From: Tillus elongatus
Taxonomy: Eukaryota > Arthropoda > Insecta > Coleoptera > Cleridae
Assembly (NCBI GenBank): GCA_964006375.1
Contig: OZ023266.1
Location: 17,413,565-17,477,564, forward strand
Direction: 5' to 3'
DNA length: 64,000 nt
How positions within the stretch are numbered: position 1 is the stretch's first letter; each line of letters begins with the position of its first letter. This document shows positions 11,650-24,331 of the stretch, piece by piece. The notes under the pieces were generated by a model that was given only the letters and a program-made list of their open reading frames with translations, was not told the origin of the DNA and did not search any database. The position numbers were made by a program, and so were the translations under genes.

Positions 11650-12755
11650 TTCAACTTTAATTAACTGTTTAACTAACCATTTTGTAACTGAAAAAACTTT
11701 ATAAAATTCGTTATCTTAACGCATTTGCTGTCACCATGAGTTTTATTCCTACTGTAAATGAGTGAAACTTCTGGATTAAAATGATAAGGACCTAAAAGCT
11801 TTATTTTTGGTTTTTGCATGTTTTTTAGACTAGCGTCAATATAATAAATGAAAACAAAAAATTCCATTGTATTTTGAAAGCTAAAATGATATATAAATTG
11901 CAACTTAACAACTATTAATAATCGGACATACCTTAAATCACAAACAATTCCTGCTAACACAAAATTTAATGGCCAGTAATCACAACACCGTTGCAAAAAT
12001 GTCAATTGTTTACAATACACTTCTGATTATAATTATTCATATATTAACACTTTCTTTATTATTTTCGCCTACCAAAAAAGCATGCATTCAATGCCAACAA
12101 TGAATGACTCATTAATAATTCCACTTTACCAGTTTGAATGTATACATTTTAGTGGCAAGTGATTAAGTATGAAATTGGAACGACAACCGTTTCGATTCGA
12201 ATCGATTTCTAAAAATGAAACATCAACACCGAAGCTCGTGCCTTTAAAGACAATTTATTACAAGTTGTGCAAATTAATTGCATCATTACTTGACAAGAGT
12301 TAAGTTTATGATACTCGAGCGGTATCTTTCAAAGTTACCAAACATGCAAGTCATCATCATCTCGCGACGGATTAAATAATTATACCAAATTATTGAAACA
12401 TGCAATCAAAACTAGTTACCCGCAACGAGTTGATAAGAAAATTTGGGGGATATAACAAAAAAACTATTAATAGATTTTATTTTAAATGCATCAACAGGAA
12501 GTATATACAGGCTGGCTACTTAAAACTCAACAGGCCCGTTTTATGTTACCAATCGTGATTTTGTTGAAAATCGTTCAAAAAGGTTAATTTTGCTTTCAAA
12601 TGGGGAGACTTTTACGCTTATTTTCAACGTCGTAACACTACCCTTACCCGGAAGTGTGATCCACCCCTAAAATCTTAAATGACAAGGGGGGTCAACAAGC
12701 ACATCATTTTAGTTAGGGCTGGTCTAAATCTCTTTTTAACCGTGCCTTATTTTTA
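11650..12755. other. AT-rich stretch without a recognised gene
   Basis: No gene recognised. At about 12510 the sequence TATACAGGCTGGCTACTT looks like the outer end of a mariner terminal repeat, but no opposite end was found. Confidence 0.35.
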
Positions 12756-12874
12756 GTAAATTTTCTTTAAAAAATTTTCTAATAAGGAGATCGCGCCTTT
12801 TGAATTTTGGAAAAATGTCTTCAAATGAGCGTTAATTGGGCCCCCTAGAACACATATCTGGGGTCAGTTTCAAT

Positions 12875-12877
<3 letters not shown>

Positions 12878-12955
<78 letters not shown>
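12878..12955. repeat. (TA)n microsatellite, left half
   Basis: 78 bp of TA, continued at 14870 on the other side of the inserted mariner. Confidence 0.98.
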
Positions 12956-12959
<4 letters not shown>

Positions 12960-14865
12960 GGCGCATTGAAAACGAAACAGACCGATTTGCGTCCAGAGAA
13001 ATTTTTTTAAGAAACGCTGAAACACGTAAATTTTAATATTGAGGGGGACATGCTTTGACATAAAACTCAACTTTGTCACATCAACTCCTTAAGGGTGGTG
13101 ATAACAACCCGTATATTTTAAATAGGGAACATGGGTCGAGTGTTACATCATTTGAAAGCACTTTCTTTTCAAAATTCAGCACACTAATTTTTTTGGAAGT
13201 TTTATCAACTCGTTTAAAAATTATTCACAGTTGAAGATGCAAAAACGCATTTCACTCATTCCGATGAGAAATGTGCTGATAGTCAATGTTTTGTTGGTTT
13301 GTAAACAAAAAATTGACTATCAGAACATTTCTTATCGGAATGAGAGAAATGCGGTTTATTATTTCAGTTTATCGGTCGGTTTGATACTTGATAGTACTAC
13401 CGAAAGTTGATTTCACAGTGGTGTATTCTGTAAAAGAAAGAGTTGAAATAATTACTCTTTTTTCAAAAACGCTGTCTTTGCCAACCGTACCGAAAATTCG
13501 TTTAATGAACGAGATCCGAACAGACATGTTAACAGAAAATACATTTTGGAGTTAGTTGCAAAGTTTCGACAAAGTGGTTCAGTAGCCAATAAAAAAACGG
13601 GATCCTGAACGTGAATTTTCTGTTAGAAATGAGACTACTGAGATTGAAGTTTAATGACCAATTGCTGCAGTCCCTACTTTGAGCACGAGAAAGTTGGCCA
13701 TTATTTCAAACATTAAAAGAAGAACTATTCAGCGAATATTGAAGCATCATAAATTTTACCCGTATAAAATTCATCTTGTACAACAACTGAATGAAGATGA
13801 TTTTGATCGACGGCTGGAGTTTTGTGAAGTTATGACTGCACGAATAGCTGATAACGGGAACTTTCTGTTCAATATCTGTTTTTCAGACGAGTGTACGTTT
13901 TTATTAAACTCTACAGTCAATCGTCATAATTGTCGTTATTGGGCAGATAATAATCCAAGAAATTTTCACGAAGTCCACACTCAAACTCCACAGAAATTGA
14001 ATGTCTGGGCTGGCATTTTTGGAGATCGTTTAATCGGACCAATTTTTCTTGATGGAAATTTGAGTGGCGAAACGTATTTGGAGTTACCAGAAGATATAGT
14101 TTACCCTCTACTAATTGACATTGTTGAAAACGATGATCGCTATCAAGAAAATCAGTTAGTGTTTCAACAAGATGGAGCTCCTCTGCATTGTTCACAACGT
14201 GTTAGGGAGTTTTTGAACAGAGAGTTTCCAGGACAATGGATTGGGTGTAGATGTGCTAGATCACCGGATTAAACTCCTTTAGACTTCTTTCTATGGGACC
14301 GTTTAAAGAGTAGAATTTACGCAACAGAACCAGAGTCTCTGGAAGAATTACGACGACACATTGTTGAAGAATGCCGTCTAATAACTCCACAAATGCTCCA
14401 GAATGTCAGAGCTTGTTTTGAACAAAATTTCTACTTTTGTATGGAAACTGGTGGTCAACAATTTGAACACTTGCTTAACTGAATAAACATTTTTGAACGT
14501 TTCGTTTTGTTTTTTAGTTTTTTTTAACGAAAAATTGACTTGTTAGTGCCTTTCTGATCACAATGAATAAAATACGTTCTTGCAACTCCAACTGTGAATA
14601 ATTTTTCAACGAGTTGATAAAACTTCCAAAAAAATTAGTGTGCTGAATTCAGAAAAGAAAGAGCTTCCAAATGATGTAACACTCGACCCATGTTCCCTAT
14701 TTAAAATATAAGCGTTGTTATCACCACCCTTAAGGGGTTGATGTGACAAAGTTGAGTTTTATGTCAAAAGATGTCCCCCTCAATATTAAAATTGACGTGT
14801 TTCAGCGTTTCTTAAAAAAATATTCTCTGGACGCAAATCGATCTGTTTCTTTTTCAATGCGCCAC

Positions 14866-14869
<4 letters not shown>
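12956..14869 (+). mobile_element. DD41D mariner copy A, inserted in (TA)n
   Basis: About 1.91 kb. It is bounded by terminal inverted repeats of about 290 bp each (12956-13245 and 14577-14869) starting GGGTGGCGCATTGAAAA, with TA on both sides. A hairpin of about 95 bp (CTCATTCCGAT.AGAAATGT... with its complement) sits between the left repeat and the transposase at 13254-13350; it has no counterpart on the right. Confidence 0.9.
13420..14482 (+). pseudogene. DD41D mariner transposase, copy A
   Basis: The start codon is lost: relatives read CAATGGTGTATTC, this copy GTGGTGTATTC near 13421. An A-run of seven near 13594 adds one base relative to copy C and shifts the frame. From about 13677 the frame is open to a TAA after RSPD near 14270: STRKLAIISNIKRRTIQRIL (DNA-binding), FSDECTFLLNS (first Asp), NCRYWADNNPRNF, LNVWAGIFGDRLIGPIFLDG, VFQQDGAPLHCSQRVREFLN (second Asp), and after the stop TPLDFFLW (third Asp). 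The family signature is clear, but the copy cannot make an active enzyme. Confidence 0.9.

Positions 14870-14948
<79 letters not shown>
14870..14948. repeat. (TA)n microsatellite, right half
   Basis: 79 bp of TA directly after the mariner right end. Confidence 0.98.
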
Positions 14949-14951
<3 letters not shown>

Positions 14952-15639
14952 ACTGATAACTCAAAAAATAGTGGCCCATTTTGATCAAATTCGTTAGATC
15001 CTATTTATCGAACTTATCCAAGTGGCTTGGATAAGTTCGTTAGCCAGGAAAATCCACCCCCAGTTTTTCCCGAAAAATTTATGTTTTCTTTCCGAAAATT
15101 TTTATATCGCCAAATACCAAAGTTAGGGCAACCAAATTTGGTACGCAGGTTAACCTTGTAAACAGTATACTATGTACCAAAATTTAGATCTCTAGGTCAA
15201 AAAAAAAGTTATAAGCATTTGAAAATTTTATGGTTTTTCTTCTGAAAATGTCAAAGTGACTATTGAAAACGTCAAAACTTTTAAGTTTTTACAGATGTTC
15301 TGAGCATGATACATGGAAACTATTAAGTGATATGTCTTTAACAAAGTCCTACATTTCTGTTTCAGGTGTTAATTTGATAACACTTTTGCAAAAAAGCCAT
15401 TTGAAACAGACATTATTTGTTATGCTAAAAAATATGTTTGCATATAAACTTATAACATGTTCATTTAACCAATTTATCGTATGAGCCTATAGCTCTGTTT
15501 ACCACGGGATACACGGTTAACTTATAAGAGACATATCCAAATTTCTTTGCAAAAAGCTAATGGTGTGTTGAGATCCCTGTACCCACTACTCCACACTTTA
15601 CAGAGACACCAGTGTTAGTGTACCTAATAAAAGCTTGAA

Positions 15640-15928
15640 ATCAACAAGTGCGTTATGGTAGTGAATTTTCATAGAAATCATCTGACACAAATCATTTTAT
15701 TATAACTTTTTTTTCTTGTAACATAGAAAGCTAAATTTCGGTGTATAGTTTACTCTTTATATCGTTAATCTACCTACCAAATTTGGTTTTCATAGCTTTT
15801 TGTAAATTTTCTTAAAAAAATTCACTAATGAGGAGATCCCGACTTTTGAATTTTGAAAAAATTCCTTCAAATTAGCACTAATGAGGCCCCCGAAAACACA
15901 TATCCGGGGTCAGTTTCAATTTTTATAT

Positions 15929-16017
<89 letters not shown>

Positions 16018-16080
16018 TCACACCGATAACTCAAAAAATAATGGGCCGATTTTGATCAAATTTGGCGAGTACCTTTAAAT
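15640..16080 (+). mobile_element. TA-core element (HINE-like) with adjacent GTGCG end
   Basis: CAACAAGTGCGTTATGGTAG (diverged terminus) starts the unit at about 15642, followed by the arm CTACCTACCAAATTTGGTTTTC. The hairpin AAATTTTCTTAAAAAAATTC/ACTAATGAGGAGATCCC follows at 15798-15840, then the CATATCCGGGGTCAGTTTCA block, the TA array, and CACCGATAACTCAAAAAATA. The right arm ends abruptly at about 16078. Confidence 0.75.
15932..16014. repeat. (TA)n microsatellite
   Basis: 83 bp TA core of the surrounding element. Confidence 0.98.
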
Positions 16081-16221
16081 ATGCTTAGTTGAAATAGATT
16101 AAACAATGATTTGGCTTAATTTGACAGACGGATTCCCTCGGTCAGTATCAGTTCTGAGCTGACCTTAAATGTATGGCATTTCGACAACGAAATTATAATG
16201 TATGTTTGTAAGAAAATAAAT

Positions 16222-16595
<374 letters not shown>

Positions 16596-16599
16596 AAAA

Positions 16600-17126
16600 C
16601 ACAGATCACATCTGTCATTTCATTATTCGAAAACTCGTTATGACGAGGCATTTTCACAATTTTATGACAAATAATTATTACTACAAGTAAAACCACACAA
16701 AATAATTATTCAGTTGTCAGCACTCGTCATTATTTACCAGTTTATACGGCGGAGAAGATGATATTTTATTTTATGAGACAGCCTACTAAATGCAGTTTCG
16801 TTTGTTTCACTTTTAATTTCTCGTATTAACAAAACACAATGTTAAATCGATTGTCCTTGAAAAGGAATCAAGATACCGAAATGAAACAAGAATACATCAT
16901 TACTTCAAAAATAATTGCTCTTTCAGGTTTTGAATCAAATGTCGTATTTGGCATACACGCTGAACAGTTATTAAACGTAAATGTCAATGAAAATGTATAG
17001 TGTAAACAGCTCAAAAAAAGAATATCCGTCATATTTAAAACAAACAAAAACACAGAAGTATTGCATGAAAATATATAAAGTACCACAAAATGTAAACTAA
17101 TATCTCTGTTATATATGTATGTATAG
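16600..17126. other. Unassigned AT-rich stretch
   Basis: No gene, RNA or known repeat recognised. Confidence 0.35.
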
Positions 17127-19061
17127 AAGGTGGCGCATTGAAAACGAAACTGACTGATTTGCGTCCAGAGAAATTTTGTTTTACGAAACGCTGAAACACG
17201 TCAATTTTAATATTGAGGGGGACATGTTTTGAGATAAACCTCAACTTTGTCACATCAACCCCTTAAGGGTCGTGATAACAACCCTTATATTTTAAATAGG
17301 GAACATGGGTCGAGTGTTACATCATTTGAAAGCTCTGTCTTTTCTGAATTCAGCACACACATTTTTTTGGAAGTTTTATCAACTCGTTTAAAAATTATTC
17401 AAAGTTGGAGTTGCAAGAACGTATTTCATTCACTGTGATGAGAATTGCACTAATTAGTCAATTTTTCGTTAAAAAAAAAACTAAAAAACAAAACTAAACG
17501 TACAAAAATGTTTATTCAGTTAAGTAAGTGTTCAAATTGTTGACCATCAGCTTCCATACAAAAGTACAAATTTTGTTCAAAACCAGCTCTGACATTCTGG
17601 AGCATTTGTGGAGTTATTAGACGGCATTCTTCAACAGTGCGTCGTCGTAATTCTTCCAGAGACTCTGGTTCTGTTGCGAAAATTCTACTCTTTAAATGGC
17701 CCCATAGAAAGAAGTCTAAAGGAGTTAAATCCGGTGATCTGAAGGGGCGCTCAATAACACCATTACGCCCAATCCATTGTCCTGGAAACTCTCTGTTCAA
17801 AAGCTCCCTAACACGTTGTGAACAATGCGGAGGAGCTCCATCTTGTTGAAACACGAATTGATTTTCTTGATAGCGATCATCATTTTCAACAATGTCAATT
17901 AGTAGAGGGTAAACGATATCTTCTAGTAACTCCAAATACATTTCGCCACTCCAATTGCCATCAGGAAAAATTGGTCCGATTAAACGGTCTCCAAAAATGC
18001 CAGTCCAGACATTCAACTTCTGTGGAGTGGTAGTGTGGACTTCGTGAAAATTTCTTGGATTATTATCTGCCCAATAACGACAATTATGACGATTGACTGT
18101 AGAGTTTAATAAAAACGTACACTTGTCTGAAAAACAGATATTGAACAGAAAGTTCCTGTTATCAGCTATTCGTGCAGTCATAACTTCACAAAACTCCAGC
18201 CGCCGATCAAAATCATCTTCATTCAGTTGTTGTACAAGATGAATTTTATACGGGTGAAATTTATGATGCCTCAATATTCGCTGAATAGTTCTTCTTTTGA
18301 TGTTTGAAACAGTGGCCAATTTTCTCGTGCTCAAAATTGGGTCTGCAGCAATTGGTCCTAAAACTTCAATCTCACTAGTCTCATTTCTAACCGGAAATTC
18401 ACGTTCAGGATCCGGTTTTTTTATTGGCTACTGAACCACTGTGTCGAAACTTTGCAACTAACTCCAAAATGTATTTTCTGTTAACATGTCTATTCGGATG
18501 TCGTTCATTAAACAAATTTGCAGTACCGTTGGCACAGTCATCGTTTTTGAAAAAAAAAAGAGTAATTATTTCAACTCTTTCTTCTACAGAATACACCATT
18601 GTGAAATTAATTTTCGGTGGTACTATCAAGTATCAAACCGACCGATACACTGAAATAACAAACCGCATTTCTCTCATTCCGATAAGAAATGTTCTGATAG
18701 TCAATTTTTTGTTTACAAACCAACAAAACATTGACTATCAGCTCATTTCTTATCGGAATGAGTGAAATGCGTTTTTGCATCTGCAACTGTGAATAATTTT
18801 TAAACGAGTTGATAAAACTTCCAAAAAAATTAGTGTGCTGAATTCAGAAAAGAAAGATCTTTCAAGTGATGTAACACTCGACCCATGTTCCCTATTTAAA
18901 ATATAAGCGTTGTTATCACCACCTTTAAGGGGTTGATGTGACAAAGTTGAGTTTTATGTCAAAACATGTCCCCCTCAATGTTAAAATTGACGTCTTTCAG
19001 CGTTTCTTAAAAAAAATCTCTGGACGCAAATCGGTCTGTTTCGTTTTCAATGCGCCACCCT
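17127..19061 (-). mobile_element. DD41D mariner copy B, complete ends
   Basis: About 1.93 kb with both long terminal repeats: GGTGGCGCATTGAAAACGAA at 17129 and its complement ending at about 19060. TA-rich bases flank both ends. The hairpin that lies 5' of the transposase in this family is at about 18672-18765. Confidence 0.92.
17513..18599 (-). pseudogene. DD41D mariner transposase, copy B (best preserved)
   Basis: Cut-and-paste transposase. It starts at the ATG of [20 protein letters not shown] at 18599, an N-terminal helix-turn-helix of the DUF4817 type. A single added A in the run at about 18415 shifts the frame after GSVANKK. From about 18410 to a stop near 17516 the frame is open: STRKLATVSNIKRRTIQRIL, FSDKCTFLL (first Asp), RYWADNNPRNF, LNVWTGIFGDRLIGPIFPDG, FQQDGAPPHCSQRVREL (second Asp), SPDLTPLDFFLWGHLKSRI (third Asp) and a C-terminal FEQNLYFCMEADGQQFEHLL. 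I count 41 residues between the second and third Asp, hence DD41D. One frameshift is its only obvious lesion. Residue after the first Asp is Lys where copy A has Glu. Confidence 0.92.
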
Positions 19062-20540
19062 ATATGTGTATATATGTATATATTAAAAGAAAAGTAGTAT
19101 ACAGATGGGATCCAAACCAAGAAGCCGGAAAAACATGTGCGAATGGATAGACGACCGCAGCCATGAAACAAGACAACCCCCCCCCCCCCCCCCCCACACA
19201 CACACACATAGAAATATAAATACTTTCGTACGCATCCAGCTCATCTGGCCGCCTTTATCAATGTGGTGGTTATTATCCCAAATATGTTGTACCACGCATG
19301 ACTTGTCTACATTATCGTATCTCAGCTGTGCCAGATGTTCACGAAATCTAGTCTCAATGGTTCTCTTAGTCTGCCAAACGTATTTAAGCATATAATCTTT
19401 ACAACCTATCTCATAGATACCCGACATATCAGTGGCTTTATCTTTGTCTTTCGTATTAGCTAATAAATTTCTTAAATTATTTTTTGTCGAGAAAGTTAGC
19501 TGCTAAATTAAAAATGCTCTTAAGACCTCTTATGATACGCGGTTCAAAAGGTAGGCAAACAAATTTTGTCTCTATTTTTATCTTTCCTGAATGTAGTGCA
19601 TTCCGCTAACATTTTCTTTGTTCTGTGTATTAATTAATTTTTCCACTAAGCAATCCGAATATTTGTTATATTTAGCCACGTTTTTAGTGTACTCTAATTC
19701 TATACTATATCTACTTTTACTTAAGGGAAATTTTATTAATATATTTTCTAAGAAATGTACACCGTCCGTTGTTTGTGCAAACGTATGATGTGAGTCATTT
19801 GAAATGTAACTTAGATTGATAGTTTCCTTCCTGTGGACATCGAATTCAAGAGAGTCATTATTTTTAATAACTAGTATATCTAGAAAAGAAAGTTTACTGT
19901 TAACTCCTAATTCGTCGGTGAATTTTATTGAATCAAATTGACAGTTCAGTCTTTTAATAAAATCATCTACTTTACATATATTTGTGTTAAACACTGCAAA
20001 AATATCGTAAAAAATAACGAATTAACACTCTAAGGAAATACTCACTTTCATTTTCTAAATCCGTCTCAAATCTACTCATGAAAAGATCCGCACTGAATGG
20101 GAAGAGTGGGTGGCCCATTGCCGTGCCTTCAGCTTGTTCAAAAAACTCATTGTTAAATTGAAAAATATTTTGTTTTATGCAAAGGTTTGTTAAAATTAAA
20201 TATTCTCTGCAAACCACTTCACTTATGTTGTTCAATTTCAACAACTGTTCTAAAAACGTTAGCATTTGTTTCGTGAGCACGCTAGGAAACAAAGACGCTA
20301 CATCAAGTGATATCAAAATCTCGCCTTCAACCAATTTAACATCTTTAACTTTATCAATGAATTCAAGTGAATTTGACACTGAATATCTTTCTTGTTTAAC
20401 AGGCAAGCTTTTAAACTCATTTAACAGCCACGTCGGAGAATCTATAGCCGAAATAATAAGTCTCATTGATTTTCCCAGTTTATGAATTTTTGGGAGACAA
20501 TATTGTTAGGGGACTTTAGGATTTGCATTCAACCCATTAA
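19062..20540 (-). pseudogene. Penelope-like retroelement, reverse transcriptase plus GIY-YIG endonuclease
   Basis: Minus strand. It opens with LPKIHKLGKSMRLIISAIDS (20510-20440), typical for Penelope-like reverse transcriptases. It continues with ISLDVASLFPSV (motif A) near 20320 and EQAEGTAMGHPLFPFSADLF (motif B) near 20130. The expected YVDD block near 20010 is damaged: the frame shifts and only one Asp remains before IFAVFNTN. Frame resumes with CKVDDFIKRLNCQFDSIKFT and FLENILIKFPLSK. A separate frame at 19427 gives SGIYEIGCKDYMLKYVWQTK and FREHLAQL, the GIY-YIG nuclease, with YIG replaced by YVW. Poly-C and CA repeats cut the 3' end at 19177-19208. Order RT then GIY-YIG is the standard Penelope layout. 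Dead copy. Confidence 0.87.
19177..19208. repeat. (C)19 followed by (CA)n
   Basis: Nineteen C then about six CA repeats, inside the 3' part of the Penelope-like element. Confidence 0.97.
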
Positions 20541-20689
20541 CACAAAATGACAACGAAATTGATCGCCTTTTGCGACCAACGCGATATTTGCAACACGTAT
20601 CTTATTCGTCGCCTAAAAAAACATAACTTCACAAATTTTCAAGTTTCTAAGCTAGATATTTGCATAATAATGAAAAAAAAGCCAAGCTC

Positions 20690-22797
20690 TCAATTTCAAG
20701 ATTTTTAGAGTTAGTTAGATGGGATACCTTGTTTGAAAATAAATCTCTCGAATTGATGGTGAAAATGCTTTATACATTGCCATTGATTTATATGTTACTT
20801 TAAAGAAGTTTTCTTCTAGAAAGTTTCCACGATGGTTTACACCTGAACTCAAAAACTTAATCTATCTTAAAAAGCAAGCACATCTCAAATATAAGGTATC
20901 CAAGTCTGCTGATGAGTATGTTGAATTTTCTAAATTAAGATATCTATGTAAGATAAAATCTCGTGAAGCTTACAGTAACTATGTTTCTGAAACTGAGTCA
21001 TCTTTATGTAATAATACTAAACCTTTCTGGAAATTTGTTAACTCTAAGTATAAGAATGCTGATTTTCCAAGAGCTTTAAAATATAACAATCAAATATGTT
21101 CATCGGGATCAGACATTGTTGACATGTTTGCTGAGTATTTTTCGTCGGTTTACAGCGGTAATAAGTGTTCTGTCCTTACCCATGAATTTTGTTATGCTGA
21201 GCTGAATCTGCAAGTGCACCACATTAAAGTATCTGACATTTATTCTAAACTTGCAGCACTAGATGTCAGTAAAAGTCCTGGGCCGGACGGTATTTCCCCC
21301 TCTCTTCTTAAGTACTCTGGTTTTAATTTATCTCGGCCCTTGTGGTTCACCTTAAATTTATCTCTGGAAATGGGTGTTTTCCCTACATGCTGGAAACTTA
21401 GTTTCATTCTTCCAATTTTTAAATCTGGTGACAGAGGTCTTGTTGAGAACTACCGACCGATAAGTATTCTCAGCATTATTCCTAAAATTTTTGAAGGTCT
21501 TCTATGCGAGACTCTTACTTCTCTCCTTAGTGGTTCAATCATTGATCAGCAATATGGATTTATATCAGGTCGTTCTACTGATCTAAACTTGTTGGTGTAC
21601 AGTGCCTACTTGTAGAAGTCCTTGGGGGCGGGCCTTTGACAGAGTAAACCATGACCTCTTAATCCATAAGCTACATATGTTTGGTGTTGGCGACCCTTTT
21701 CTGAGTTGGATAGGCAGTTACCTTTCTGACAGATATCAGGTGGTGCGGATAGGGAATTTTATGTCCAATGGGATAAAGCTTTTGTCAGGCGTGCCACAGC
21801 GTTCTCACTTGGGACTTTTGCTATTTAATATCTTCATTAATGATATTCATGAGTGTTTCTCTCATTGTAATTTTTTTATTGTTTGCTGACGATCTAAATT
21901 TATTTTCCAGAATCCTCAGACTATTTTAAGATTCAGTATTGACAACTAATAGGCTGGTGTCTTAACAATGGGATGGAACTCAATCCATCTAAATGCCAAT
22001 CGATTTCTTTTTATAGAGGAAGGAACAGACTTGAACATACCTATTACATCAAGGGTGTACCATTGAGGTCTGTTGAATTAGTTAGAGATTTGGGTGTTGC
22101 ATTTGATTCATCTTTTTCATTTATCCCTCATGTTTCTAATGTGATTTCTAAGTCTCTGAAGTTGCTTGGCTTTATTAAAAGATGTACCTCTGATTTCACC
22201 AACATCAGATCTGTTAAAAATATTTATTTTTCTCTTGCACGTCCTCATCTTGAATATGCCTCTTCTGTATGGTCTCCCTACTATACATGTCATTCTGTCA
22301 ATCTCGAATAGGTACAGTGCAAGTTTTTAAAGTATCTAGCTTTCAAAAGCCACCATCATTATAGTAGTTTCGATGATATACTAACGTATTTTAATATCAC
22401 GCCTCTTGATGTTCGACGCAAACAAAGAGATTTGAAAGCTTTTTTATAATATAATTAATTCCGAGGTATCTTGTCTTGACTTACTTTCAATGATCAACTT
22501 CTTTGTTCCACCAAGAGTAACTCGTTCAAAGAGTGCAATTCTTGTCGCTTTTCATCGTACCAACTACAGTCATAACTCTTATTTAATTAGATGCTCAGTG
22601 TTGGCCAACAAATTGTCTGATGAACTTGACTTTTTCACAAGAAAATCAGTTTTCTTAAAACAGCTCTCACTTTCTAAGTTAAGTGTCTAACTTGTAACCA
22701 TTTTGCATGCTTTATTAACTGCTTTTATTGTATTTTTTTTTCTTTTTGTACTTATCTAAAATGGGCTCCTGGCCAGTAAATAAATAAATAAAAATTG
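20690..22797 (+). pseudogene. LINE-2: non-LTR retrotransposon, reverse transcriptase and C-terminus
   Basis: A frame open from at least 20758 to 21615 gives FPRWFTPELKNLIYLKKQAH, FAEYFSSVYSG, SKSPGPDGISPSLLK and NYRPISILSIIPKIFE. After a frameshift, 21602-21889 gives AFDRVNHDLLIHKLHMFGVG and SGVPQRSHLGLLLFNIFI, where QGS is QRS. The catalytic FADD survives at 21882-21893 but is out of frame with the block before it because of a T-run. 21973-22311 gives MELNPSKCQSISFYRG and HLEYASSVWSP, and 22490-22690 the C-terminus. The 3' end is a TAAA-repeat tail at about 22779-22797. It differs from LINE-1 and from the Jockey element; clade unresolved. Non-functional. Confidence 0.88.
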
Positions 22798-23249
22798 TAA
22801 TGTGGCATGTTTACGCCAATGGTCACAATTTAGCGTGTAGTATCTCCAACCTTAAGATTTCCCATTGCTAATGAATCACCCTGTATATAATAGAGATATC
22901 ATTAGCGTATGTTTTCTACGAAAAATCCCTAAAAATTACTAATGCTCTGTTTTGACAATATACTTAAGACCTGTTTCTTTGTTAAAAGTCGGAAACACGA
23001 CTCTGCCAATTTTTTGTATGGCTGTGAACTCTGTAATAAGTGGGTCACATACGTTTTGTTAAAAAAATCATCTGTGTAGTTCGTCAGGTATTTATAGCTT
23101 TATAAAGTTCCCTATGACTAAATGTGTGGCCAGGTGTTCCACGACAAAATCTATTTGTATTACGTACCAAATTACATCAGCTTTCATTCAGCTCTACACA
23201 TTTTTTAAAGCGCCTCTGCAACAAAAATTTGGCAGCATAATTTAAAAGC
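22798..23249. other. Unassigned stretch between LINE-2 and a TA-core element
   Basis: No gene or repeat recognised. Confidence 0.35.
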
Positions 23250-23399
23250 CTGGACGCGGCAAGTGCGTTATGGTAGTGAATTTTCATAGAAATGATCTGG
23301 CACAAAATATTTTATAACTTTTTTTTCTTGTAACATAGAAATCTAAATTTTGGTATATAGTTTGCTTTTTATATCGTTAACCTACCTACCAAATTTGGT

Positions 23400-23850
23400 T
23401 ATCATAGATTTTTTATTTTTTAAGATAAAAATTTTTTTCAAATGAAAACTCAAAATTTTCCCAGAAAACCTCGTCCGATTTTTTTGGTTATAGAACTTGT
23501 CAAAGCCTTTTACAAAAGGAAGGTACGTGCCAAATTTTATCAAAATCGGCGTATTATTCTTTGAGATAAAATTTTTTTTCGAATGAAAACTCAAAATTTT
23601 CCCGGAAAACCTCGTCCGATTTTCTTGACTAACAAACTTGTCAAAGCTATTTACAAAAGAAAGGTACATGCCAAATTTTATTAAAATCGGCTAATTAGTT
23701 TTTGAGATAATAATTTTTTTCGAATGAAAACTCAAAATTTTCCCGGAAAACCTCGTCCGATTTTCCTGACTAACGAACTTATCCAAGCTATTTACAAAAG
23801 AAAAGTACATGCCAAATTTTATCAAAATCGGCCCATTATTTTTTGAGTTA
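23400..23850. repeat. Tandem array of about 140-bp units
   Basis: Three units, each with AAACCTCGTCCGATTTT, CCAAATTTTAT.AAAATCGG and CGAATGAAAACTCAAAATTT, repeat with a spacing of about 140 bp. Confidence 0.85.
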
Positions 23851-23858
23851 TCGGTGTG

Positions 23859-23972
<114 letters not shown>

Positions 23973-24221
23973 ATATAAAAATTGAAACTGACCCCGGATA
24001 TGGGTTCTAGGGGTCCTAGATCGCGCTCATTTGAAGAAATTTTTTCAAAATTCAAAAGTCGAGATCTCCTCATTAGTGAATTTTTTCTAAGAAAATTCAC
24101 TAAAATACACACGTATCTGTAATATTTGAAGCTTGATTTTAAATGGATTTCATATGGATACAACAAAATACTCTCATAATAGAGATGTAGAGACTTTCTC
24201 TCTGGCTCCACTTGTAAAAAA

Positions 24222-24331
24222 TCTGGACGCAGCAAGTGTGTTATGGAAGTGAATTTTCATAAAAAAGTTTTTAACAGCAAATACGTCTCTCTAATGCAAG
24301 CATGCATCAATCTGGTTACAGGACCTATATA
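24222..24331 (-). mobile_element. GGACGC miniature element, left part, broken by a DD41D mariner
   Basis: Starts TCTGGACGCAGCAAGTGTG and follows the sequence of the copy at 32957. It stops at the CCTATATA site, where the mariner at 24332 begins. Confidence 0.7.

Larger units (their letters stand above)
12757..15260 (+). mobile_element. TA-core element (HINE-like), split by a DD41D mariner
   Basis: The left part has the hairpin region near 12757-12790, AATAAGGAGATCGCGCC, and the block GGGGCC..CTAGAACACATATCTGGGGTCAG, then TA. A mariner (12956-14869) interrupts the TA array, which resumes and is followed at 14949 by CACTGATAACTCAAAAAATA and the downstream family unit to about 15200. The GGACGC end is not seen. 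Confidence 0.75.

Noticed and set aside
17637..18033. Plus-strand frames opposite the DD41D transposase (also 13917 minus, 60347 plus)
   Set aside because: Antisense shadows of the transposase, recurring in each copy.
23382..23669. Frames repeating FVNGFDKF..QENRTRFSGKI, also at 34168, 35596, 37220 and 63585
   Set aside because: Same AT-rich non-coding repeat arm read in frame; no start context, no domain, copies broken elsewhere. Kept only as a low-priority finding.
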